A stretch of DNA of 64,000 nucleotides from Bacillota bacterium (GTDB lineage Bacteria > Bacillota > Clostridia > Christensenellales > Christensenellaceae). Below are positions 17,773 through 24,302 of the stretch, one piece after another (the first letter of the stretch is position 1; each line of letters opens with the position of its first letter). The stretch spans positions 140,454 through 204,453 of the forward strand of contig JAEWMJ010000018.1 in assembly GCA_023393165.1 (NCBI GenBank). The letters are read 5' to 3'. The notes beneath the pieces were generated by a model. It was not told the origin of the DNA, did not search any database, and worked only from the letters and a program-made list of their open reading frames with translations. A program made the position numbers and the translations under genes.

Positions 17773-18390
17773 ATGAATATCATTTCCAAAGTAGTTGGCG
17801 AATTGCAGGAAAACTGCTATATCGTATTTGAAAACAATGAAGCGGTTGTAATAGACCCGGGCGCGGACGCCCGGGTGATTCTGAGCATTATAGAGGAAAA
17901 AGGGTTGCATTTGACGCATATATTGCTGACGCACGGGCACTTCGACCATATTGGTGCGGTTAGTGAAATCAAACGCCAGACGGACGCGCTGCTCTGCATA
18001 CATTTTGACGATTCGGATATGCTTAAGACACCGGACAAAAACCTCTCGGTTTTCTTAGGCGGATCATATATAACCGATCCGGCGGACATGTACCTGTACG
18101 ACGGCCAGATCATAGAAACGGGCGGCATGAGCATCCGTGTGATCGCGACACCCGGGCATACGCCGGGTGGCGTTTGCTTTGAGATGGGCGACAGCCTTTT
18201 CACCGGCGATACACTTTTCAGGTTGTCGGTCGGAAGGACGGATTTTCCCGGCAGTTCTGCTGCAAAACTGAGCAATTCACTGCAGGTTTTAGGAAAACTT
18301 ACAAAGAATTATTTCGTATATCCGGGACATGGTCCGGCAACCACCCTGGACGATGAAAAAGAATACAATCCTTTTATGAGAGGCCGGTAA
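17773..18390 (+). CDS. MBL-fold metallo-hydrolase (glyoxalase II-like)
   Basis: A 205-residue metallo-beta-lactamase-fold protein. The zinc motif THGHFDHIGAV (about 55-65) supplies HxHxDH; PGHTPGGVC, GDTLFRLSVGRTDFPG and a final PGHGPATT give the remaining ligands in the order found in single-domain glyoxalase II-like thioesterases (the B. subtilis YqgX group). The substrate cannot be read from sequence. The relA-dtd-MBL-hemZ order recurs in Clostridia. The stop codon overlaps the hemZ start (TAATG). Confidence 0.88.
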   Translation: MNIISKVVGELQENCYIVFENNEAVVIDPGADARVILSIIEEKGLHLTHILLTHGHFDHIGAVSEIKRQTDALLCIHFDDSDMLKTPDKNLSVFLGGSYITDPADMYLYDGQIIETGGMSIRVIATPGHTPGGVCFEMGDSLFTGDTLFRLSVGRTDFPGSSAAKLSNSLQVLGKLTKNYFVYPGHGPATTLDDEKEYNPFMRGR

Positions 18391-19850
18391 TGATTGGACT
18401 GATCACCAACTGCAAACCGTTTTTCAATGATATCTGCGACGAGATCCGGTTGTTTTATATGGAAAAAAAGATAGACGACGTTCCGGAGGCCGGCGAAAGC
18501 GGCCTTTTTGTACGCGTAGATGTTGCTGAAGATAATGATTGGCGCGCGGTGTGCGAAGTCATATCCGGAGGAAAAACGGTTTATTCCTATGAAAACAGCA
18601 TTCCGCGGAAAACCGGCAGCGCGCTTTACGTGAAAAAAGTTAAAAAACGCTTTGTAAAGAACGCGGTTTACGCACTTTTAAAGGGATATACCGGAAAAAA
18701 GCCCGCGTGGGGATCCCTGACCGGAATACGTCCCACAAAACTTGCACGGGAATTCAAGTCCGCTATGGGCGGGGGAGCACGGGAATTTTTTATAAATGAA
18801 TTCGATGTGGACGAATGCAAGGCGAAACTGGCGTTTGACATCGCTGTAAACCAGGAACCCGTTATAAACGCTATTACCGCGCAGGACATTGATATTTATG
18901 TCGGAATACCATTCTGCACTTCAAGGTGTTCCTATTGTTCGTTCGTCTCACGGGAATTGAAGAGAAGCAAAGGCCTTACCGGAAAATACCTGAATGCGCT
19001 GGAAAACGAAATGCGCGGCGCAAAGGAACTTCTGGCGGGAAGAAACGTCCGATGCGTTTATGTTGGCGGCGGCACTCCGACAGCGCTATCCCCGGAAGAA
19101 CTGTCAAGGCTTTTTGGAGCAATGCGCGAAACGTTCGGCGGCGGCATAGAATTTACCGTGGAAGCAGGCCGGCCGGATACGATAGACTCAGAAAAACTGC
19201 GGGTGATACGTGAAGCGAATGCGACGCGTATCTGTGTGAACGCACAGACAACTAATCCGGAGACGCTTAAAAGAATAGGCAGAACGTACGAGCCGGGCGA
19301 GTTCGACCGGGCGTTCCGTCTGGTACGCGAATACGGGTTTGATAACGTAAATACGGATATCATTCTTGGACTGCCGGGCGAAAAGCTTGAAGATGTACGG
19401 CGGACGCTTATGGATGTGTGCTCATACCGACCGGAAAATGTAACGGTGCACACTCTCGCTATCAAAAACGCCGCCGCTCTGACGCTGGAGGGAGCCGCGG
19501 AGTTCGCAGACGCCGCCGAAGTTTATGAAATGGTGGAATTCTCAAGACGGTTTTTAGAAGACATAGGATATATTCCTTATTATCTTTACCGCCAGAAATA
19601 CATGGCCGGGAACCTCGAAAACGTAGGATACGCGCTGCCGGACAGGATCTGCGAATATAACATCGACATCATGGAGGAACTGGTGGACAACCTGAGTTTC
19701 GGCGCCGGCGCAATGTCCAAACGCATCTTTCACGGCCAGAACAGGATAGAACGTTCCTGCAATATCCGCGATATCGGCATGTATATCGACAAGATAGATG
19801 AAATGATTGAAAGAAAACGTTTACTTTTCTTTTTGAGAAAAGAAAAGTAA
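18390..19850 (+). CDS. hemZ: Radical-SAM coproporphyrinogen dehydrogenase-like protein HemZ
   Basis: HemZ-type proteins are radical SAM enzymes of the HemN family; some act in anaerobic porphyrin synthesis, but many relatives have other roles. The cluster motif CTSRCSYC (C-x3-C-x2-C, about residues 176-183) follows a GIPF phrase, with YVGGGTPTALSPEEL (SAM site) next and a HemN-like C-terminal half. About 170 residues precede the motif, as is typical of HemZ. The final codons after IDEMIERKR and the stop codon come from repeat A5, so the native C-terminus was probably replaced or extended by it. No other haem genes are in the window. Confidence 0.88.
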   Translation: MIGLITNCKPFFNDICDEIRLFYMEKKIDDVPEAGESGLFVRVDVAEDNDWRAVCEVISGGKTVYSYENSIPRKTGSALYVKKVKKRFVKNAVYALLKGYTGKKPAWGSLTGIRPTKLAREFKSAMGGGAREFFINEFDVDECKAKLAFDIAVNQEPVINAITAQDIDIYVGIPFCTSRCSYCSFVSRELKRSKGLTGKYLNALENEMRGAKELLAGRNVRCVYVGGGTPTALSPEELSRLFGAMRETFGGGIEFTVEAGRPDTIDSEKLRVIREANATRICVNAQTTNPETLKRIGRTYEPGEFDRAFRLVREYGFDNVNTDIILGLPGEKLEDVRRTLMDVCSYRPENVTVHTLAIKNAAALTLEGAAEFADAAEVYEMVEFSRRFLEDIGYIPYYLYRQKYMAGNLENVGYALPDRICEYNIDIMEELVDNLSFGAGAMSKRIFHGQNRIERSCNIRDIGMYIDKIDEMIERKRLLFFLRKEK

Positions 19851-19862
19851 ACAAAAGAAACC
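19819..19862 (-). repeat. Family A hairpin repeat, copy A5, inside the hemZ 3' end
   Basis: Arms GTTTACTTTTCTTTT (19819-19833) and AAAAGAAAAGTAAAC (19838-19852), 15 bp, loop TGAG, then a reversed GGTTTCTTTTG flank. The stem differs from other copies but stays fully paired. The hemZ stop (TAA 19848-19850) lies within the right arm. Confidence 0.85.
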
Positions 19863-19891
19863 CCGGGACTATATATGAGCCGAGCGTTCAA

Positions 19892-20079
19892 CACCTCATC
19901 CGGCGCTGCGCGCCACCTTCCCCTCCAGGGGAAGGCTTTTATCAAACTGAGAAAACGCAAAGAAAGCCAAGAACTATATAATAATATTTAGTATTATACT
20001 TTTAAATTAATAAAGAACTTATTATCAGGCTAGGCTTCCCCTTGAGGGGAAGCTGTCGCCTAAGGCGACTGATGAGGTG
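19892..20079. mobile_element. MITE-like unit bounded by inverted family B repeats (B1, B2)
   Basis: Left copy B1 (19892-19936) starts CACCTCATCCGGCG and contains the hairpin CCTTCCCCT-CC-AGGGGAAGG. Right copy B2 (20033-20079) is inverted: GGCTTCCCC...AGGGGAAGC, GTCGCC/GGCGAC, ending TGATGAGGTG. The ends CACCTCAT...ATGAGGTG are inverted repeats. Between them lie about 95 AT-rich bases with no ORF. The 188-base size, terminal inverted repeats and AT-rich core resemble a non-autonomous mobile unit; no target-site duplication was established. Confidence 0.6.
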
Positions 20080-20084
20080 CAGTG

Positions 20085-20438
20085 ATGAATGACACACACA
20101 ATCCGAGTTTGACCGCCAATGCCAGAACGTTGCGGGGTACGAAGGAAGAACGGCATCTCTGGTATGATTTTTTGAAAGGCCTGACAGTCGTATTCAAGCG
20201 TCAAAAAGTGATTGGCAACTATATTGTTGATTTTTATTGTTCCTTTGCAAAATTGGTGATAGAGCTTGACGGCTCGCAGCATTATGATAAAAATGGTATG
20301 GAAATTGATGCAGAACGCGATGAATATCTGCGCGGCCTTGGGTTGGTTGTAAAGCGGTATTCCAATGCGGATATCAACAAAAGATTTGACAGTGTCTGTG
20401 AAGATATCTATGATTTTATTCGTTCGGTCAATCTTTAA
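20085..20438 (+). CDS. DUF559 family protein, Vsr/restriction-endonuclease-like fold
   Basis: A 117-residue protein of the DUF559 type, which shares the PD-(D/E)xK nuclease fold of Vsr endonucleases. Visible motifs are VIGNYIVDFYC (Asp about 48), LVIELDGSQHYD (Glu and Asp about 60 and 62, the E-x-D metal site), and the C-terminal DEYLRGLGLVVKRYSN. The activity of the family is not established. The ribosome binding site GAGGTG (20074-20079) is itself the end of repeat B2, and the TAA stop directly abuts CACCTC of repeat B3. The gene is thus packed exactly between inverted repeats, unlike any neighbour, which suggests arrival as a unit with them. Confidence 0.85.
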   Translation: MNDTHNPSLTANARTLRGTKEERHLWYDFLKGLTVVFKRQKVIGNYIVDFYCSFAKLVIELDGSQHYDKNGMEIDAERDEYLRGLGLVVKRYSNADINKRFDSVCEDIYDFIRSVNL

Positions 20439-20470
20439 CACCTCAACCGGCGCTGTACGCCACCTTCCCA
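20439..20470 (+). repeat. Family B repeat, copy B3 (truncated)
   Basis: CACCTCAACCGGCGCTG followed by ACGCCACCTTCCC matches B1 up to the first arm of the C-rich hairpin, then diverges (20470 onward). It begins on the base after the DUF559 stop codon and is inverted relative to B2 on the other side of the gene. Confidence 0.75.
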
Positions 20471-20551
20471 CTTCGTTATGGACTCACGTTTCGTATAAGT
20501 CATCCTCTTGAGCCGGCACTCGCGTTTGTCTCATACTCGGTGAGCGTTCAA

Positions 20552-20580
20552 CTTGCTTCATCACGCTTGGGAGTGCGCTC
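20552..20580 (-). repeat. Family C repeat, copy C1
   Basis: The reverse complement contains GAGCGCACTCCCAAGCGTG followed by ATGAAGCAAG, matching copies at 35812, 36064 and 55699. Similarity appears to extend for some tens of bases on both sides. The short ORF that crosses it is a translation of the repeat, not a gene. Confidence 0.75.
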
Positions 20581-20664
20581 ATTTCCGTTCTGGCGCGAGG
20601 AAGGCCCTGCCATTAATGAGAGAGCAGGAAACGGTAATACAAAAAATCAAAAATATTTTTTAAG

Positions 20665-20712
20665 TTTTGGTTTTCTTTGGTCACACCTTTCCTTTTCAAA
20701 AGAAAGGGTATG
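20665..20712 (+). repeat. Family A hairpin repeat, copy A6 (degenerate)
   Basis: Flank TTTTGGTTTTCTTTGG is well preserved (20665-20680). The arms ACCTTTCCTTTT and AAAAGAAAGGGT are offset by mismatches, so the hairpin is weaker than at other copies. Between C1 and A6 (20581-20664) I see only a small CCTGC/GCAGG hairpin and no gene. Confidence 0.75.
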
Positions 20713-20744
20713 CAGACAATAAAAACGAACATTAAGCAGTTTTG

Positions 20745-20773
20745 TTGACACCAATATCCCGGATGGGTATAAT
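20745..20773 (+). promoter_or_regulatory. Consensus SigA promoter for hisS-aspS
   Basis: TTGACA (20745-20750), 17-base spacer, TATAAT (20768-20773): a perfect match to the SigA consensus. The leader before the proposed hisS start is only about 36 bases, so there is no room for a T-box riboswitch. Confidence 0.88.
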
Positions 20774-20815
20774 ATTATGGTTAAGATATTATGAATACGA
20801 AGGGATGGATGCGCC

Positions 20816-22087
20816 ATCATCACAAAAGCACCCAAGGGAACTAAAGATGTGCTCCCGCAAGAGAGCTATAAATGGCATTATTTAGAGAAAATTATACGGG
20901 AATTATGCGCAAAGGGCGGATACCGGGAAATCCGGACGCCCGTTTTTGAGCATACGGAACTTTTTTTACGGGGCGTGGGAGATACCACGGACATTGTGCA
21001 GAAAGAAATGTATACCTTTCTGGACAAGGGGGAACGCTCTGTAACGCTGAAACCGGAAGGTACCGCGGGCGTGGTGCGTTCCTTTGTGGAAAACGGGCTG
21101 GCGTCCCAGGCGCAGCCAACCAAAATGTACTATTTGACAAACCCCATATTCAGGTATGAGAATCCGCAGGCCGGAAGGCTGCGGGAACACCACCAGTTTG
21201 GTGTGGAAGTGTTCGGCGCTTCGTGTGCATCTGTGGATGCGGAAATTATATCCGTCGTGTTAAAGTTGTTTTGGACGCTGGGTATAAAAGGACTGAAAAC
21301 TCATATCAACAGCATCGGATGTCCGGATTGCAGACCGGCTTACAACACGCTTCTGCGCGAATATTTCATGGAAAACAAGGCGGATCTTTGTCCCACTTGC
21401 CTGGACAGGCTGCAAAAAAATCCGCTGCGAATCCTCGACTGCAAGGAAGATAAATGCAAATTGATTGTAAAGGGCGCTCCGCTCATTGTGGATCATCTTT
21501 GCGGGGAATGCCGGGACCATTTTGAAAGTTTAAAGAGTTATCTGGAAACACTGGATATAGAATACGAAGTGGACCCATATATCGTAAGGGGACTGGATTA
21601 CTATACCAAAACCGTATTTGAGATCATATCGGATTCAATAGGCGCTCAGGGGACTGTCTGCGGAGGCGGACGGTACGATAAACTGGTCGGCCAGATTGGC
21701 GGCGCGGATTTGCCTGGGATCGGTTTTGGCCTTGGAATGGAAAGGCTGCTGCTGGTGCTGGAAAACGAGGGTATCAAAATACCCGAGCCGCCTTTATACG
21801 ACGTGTTTTTCTGCACTATGGGCGATGACGCCAGGAAAAAGGCGTTTTCTATTGTTGCCGAGCTAAGGGATAATGGTTTCCGCGCAGATTTGGACCACTG
21901 CGGACGCAGCATGAAGGCTCAGTTTAAATATGCGGACAAATGCGGCGCGCCTTATGTGGCTGTGATCGGGGATGACGAACTTGAAAAAGGCGTGGCAAAA
22001 CTGCGCGACATGAAAAACAGCACGGAAGAAGAAGTTCAATTTTCGGATTTGAAATTATTGATAAAACAGGAGATAGCAAATGGGTGA
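20816..22087 (+). CDS. hisS: Histidine-tRNA ligase, apparent AUC start
   Basis: Class II synthetase charging tRNA-His. Motif 2 (FRYENPQAGRLREHHQFG), the HisA signature RGLDYYTKTVFE and motif 3 (GIGFGLGMERL) are present, plus a C-terminal anticodon domain. The first ATG/GTG/TTG in frame is GTG 20849, but the codons before it read ITKAPKGTKDV, the conserved N-terminus of HisRS. Upstream in frame lies a stop (20792-20794) and no standard start; only ATC 20816 and 20819 remain. AAGGGATGG (20800-20808) sits 7 bases before ATC 20816, a normal SD spacing. I infer an AUC start (423 residues) or a sequence error. It overlaps aspS by eight bases. Confidence 0.9.
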   Translation: MITKAPKGTKDVLPQESYKWHYLEKIIRELCAKGGYREIRTPVFEHTELFLRGVGDTTDIVQKEMYTFLDKGERSVTLKPEGTAGVVRSFVENGLASQAQPTKMYYLTNPIFRYENPQAGRLREHHQFGVEVFGASCASVDAEIISVVLKLFWTLGIKGLKTHINSIGCPDCRPAYNTLLREYFMENKADLCPTCLDRLQKNPLRILDCKEDKCKLIVKGAPLIVDHLCGECRDHFESLKSYLETLDIEYEVDPYIVRGLDYYTKTVFEIISDSIGAQGTVCGGGRYDKLVGQIGGADLPGIGFGLGMERLLLVLENEGIKIPEPPLYDVFFCTMGDDARKKAFSIVAELRDNGFRADLDHCGRSMKAQFKYADKCGAPYVAVIGDDELEKGVAKLRDMKNSTEEEVQFSDLKLLIKQEIANG

Positions 22088-23861
22088 GTTATTAGAAGGC
22101 TGGAAAAGAACGGGACTTTGCACGGAGTTTGCCGAAGCGGATATTGGAAAAGAAGTAACTCTAATGGGGTGGACGGATACACGCCGCGATCTGGGCGCCC
22201 TGATATTCGTCGACCTGCGCGACAGGTCGGGAATCATGCAGGTGGTATTCAATGAATCGGATTTTAAAGGCGATTTTTCCCGCGCGGGGACAATCCGGAG
22301 TGAATTTGTACTTGCGGTAAAAGGGACGATCGTTAAACGGTCCTCTGAGACGGTTAATTCCAAGCTTCCCACGGGAACCATAGAAGTAAAGGTTGCCGAA
22401 CTGAAAATACTGAGCACGGCGCAGACCCCACCGTTTGAGATTGAGGACAATACCAAAGTTCGTGAGGAACTGCGGCTTAAATACAGATATCTGGATTTGC
22501 GCAGGCCCGAGATGCAGAGAAACTTGATACTGCGCAACAAAATGTCCATTTGCGCGCGTAAGTTCCTGGATGAAAACGGATTTCTGGAAATCGAAACGCC
22601 GATGCTGATCAAAAGCACGCCTGAGGGCGCACGGGATTACCTTGTGCCATCCAGAGTACATGCGGGCGCTTTTTACGCGCTTCCCCAGTCGCCGCAGATA
22701 TTCAAGCAAATTTTGATGGTATCCGGATTTGACCGGTACTACCAGCTGGCAAGATGTTTCCGCGATGAAGATCTGCGGGCGGACAGGCAGCCCGAATTTA
22801 CACAGATAGATATGGAGCTTTCTTTTGTAGAAGCTGACGATGTAATCGCCATCAATGAAAGATTGATCCAGCGGATTTTCAAGGATGTAATGGATATGGA
22901 TATCCAGATACCGCTCCGCCGGTTTACATACAGGGAGGCGATGGACAGGTTCGGAAGCGACAAACCGGATACCCGGTTTGGCCTCGAACTGATGGACCTC
23001 TCAGATATTGTCGCGCATTCCGAGTTCAAGGTGTTTTCAAGCGTTGTCGCAAAGGGCGGCAGCGTTCGCGCGATCAACGCCAAAGGCTGCGCAAATACGT
23101 TAGCACGCCGCGAAATAGATGCGCTGGTCGAGTTTGTAAAAATATACGGCGCCAAAGGCATGGCTTGGATATCTATACGCGAAGACGGCCTGAATTCGCC
23201 TATTACAAAGTTCATGACCGAGGATGAAATCAGCGCAATCATGCAGCGCATGGACGGACAGGTTGGGGATATCATTTTCTTTGTTGGCGACAAGAACAAG
23301 GTTGTGTTCGATTCGCTTGGGAACCTGCGCCTGAAACTGGCTGAAAAACTTGGACTGATAAAGGAAAATACTTTTGATCTTCTGTGGGTTACGGAATTCC
23401 CGCTGGTGGAATATAATGAAGAGGAAAAGCGGTATGTCGCCATGCACCATCCCTTCACAATGCCTATGGACGAAGACATTGATTTTTTGGAAACCGCGCC
23501 CGAAAAGGTGCGAGCGAAGGCATACGATATCGTATTGAACGGAACGGAGATCGGCGGCGGAAGCATCCGTATTCACAGCCCCGAGCTTCAGGAAAAAATG
23601 TTCCAGGCTACCGGATTTTCCCGGGAAAAAGCTTGGGAACAGTTCGGTTATATGATGGAAGCTTTCAAATACGGCACGCCGCCGCACGGCGGACTGGCTT
23701 ACGGGCTTGACCGCCTGGCTATGATACTGGCGGGCAGAAATTCCATCCGCGACATGATCGCATTCCCGAAGGTTAAGGACGCCACTTGCCTGATGTCGGA
23801 GGCGCCCGCAGGGGTGGACAAGTCGCAGCTCAAAGAACTGCATATAAAAATTGACGAGTAG
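22080..23861 (+). CDS. aspS: Aspartate-tRNA ligase, bacterial type
   Basis: Class II synthetase for tRNA-Asp (possibly also tRNA-Asn). The 593-residue length with an inserted GAD domain after motif 2 is the bacterial form. An N-terminal OB fold (MGWTDTRRDLGALIFVDLRDRSG) binds the anticodon. Motif 2 includes YQLARCFRDEDLRADRQPEF and motif 3 GGLAYGLDRLAMILAG. AGGAG inside the hisS end serves as ribosome binding site. The hisS-aspS pair is a standard Bacillota arrangement. I cannot tell from the sequence whether it is discriminating or non-discriminating. Confidence 0.97.
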   Translation: MGELLEGWKRTGLCTEFAEADIGKEVTLMGWTDTRRDLGALIFVDLRDRSGIMQVVFNESDFKGDFSRAGTIRSEFVLAVKGTIVKRSSETVNSKLPTGTIEVKVAELKILSTAQTPPFEIEDNTKVREELRLKYRYLDLRRPEMQRNLILRNKMSICARKFLDENGFLEIETPMLIKSTPEGARDYLVPSRVHAGAFYALPQSPQIFKQILMVSGFDRYYQLARCFRDEDLRADRQPEFTQIDMELSFVEADDVIAINERLIQRIFKDVMDMDIQIPLRRFTYREAMDRFGSDKPDTRFGLELMDLSDIVAHSEFKVFSSVVAKGGSVRAINAKGCANTLARREIDALVEFVKIYGAKGMAWISIREDGLNSPITKFMTEDEISAIMQRMDGQVGDIIFFVGDKNKVVFDSLGNLRLKLAEKLGLIKENTFDLLWVTEFPLVEYNEEEKRYVAMHHPFTMPMDEDIDFLETAPEKVRAKAYDIVLNGTEIGGGSIRIHSPELQEKMFQATGFSREKAWEQFGYMMEAFKYGTPPHGGLAYGLDRLAMILAGRNSIRDMIAFPKVKDATCLMSEAPAGVDKSQLKELHIKIDE

Positions 23862-23873
23862 GGTAAAGAGGCA

Positions 23874-24284
23874 ATGAAGGAAGCGGGCCTGATTCTTGAA
23901 ACCTGGGACAATAAAGCAAAGGTTCAGTTCAACCGGACATCCGCCTGCGCTAAATGCAAGGCTTGTGGGATAATGGCTGGGCAGGATCAGATTGTTGTTA
24001 CCGCTGAAAACGCCCTGCATGCAAAAGAGGGCGACAGGGTTGAGGTGCAGTTCAATACCAAAAATGCGCTCACAACTTCCGCGATCGCATATCTTTTTCC
24101 TTTGGCAATGCTGATACTGGGGGTCGTTGTGGGATTTTTAATCCCGGCCCCTACGGACAGGCAGCCTATCGCAGCAATCATGGGGATAGCGTTTACTGCG
24201 GTCGCTTTTTTGATATTAAAATTAGCGAATCCTTATTTTAAAAGAAAATTCACCAATACTTACAAAATCACCAATATACTTTAG
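23874..24284 (+). CDS. SoxR-reducing system RseC/MucC-like membrane protein
   Basis: A 136-residue protein with a cytoplasmic N-terminus that contains CAKCKACG (about residues 24-31), then two hydrophobic helices (about 65-85 and 97-115) around a short charged loop. This is the layout of the RseC/MucC family, whose Cys-rich N-terminus is thought to handle electrons or a metal cluster. The relatives are usually next to rnf or rseB genes; here the gene is alone, 12 bases after aspS and 18 before smc. The function in this organism is unknown. Confidence 0.8.
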   Translation: MKEAGLILETWDNKAKVQFNRTSACAKCKACGIMAGQDQIVVTAENALHAKEGDRVEVQFNTKNALTTSAIAYLFPLAMLILGVVVGFLIPAPTDRQPIAAIMGIAFTAVAFLILKLANPYFKRKFTNTYKITNIL

Positions 24285-24302
24285 AAAGCAGGCTTTTTGC
24301 AA

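Noticed and set aside
20540..20722. A 60-residue open frame between DUF559 and hisS
   Set aside because: It is a translation through repeats C1 and A6; the phrase LASSRLGVRS also appears in a minus-strand frame at C2 (35361-35852). No ribosome binding site.
20774..20815. T-box riboswitch before hisS
   Set aside because: Leader from the consensus promoter is only about 36 bases, with no specifier loop or T-box sequence.
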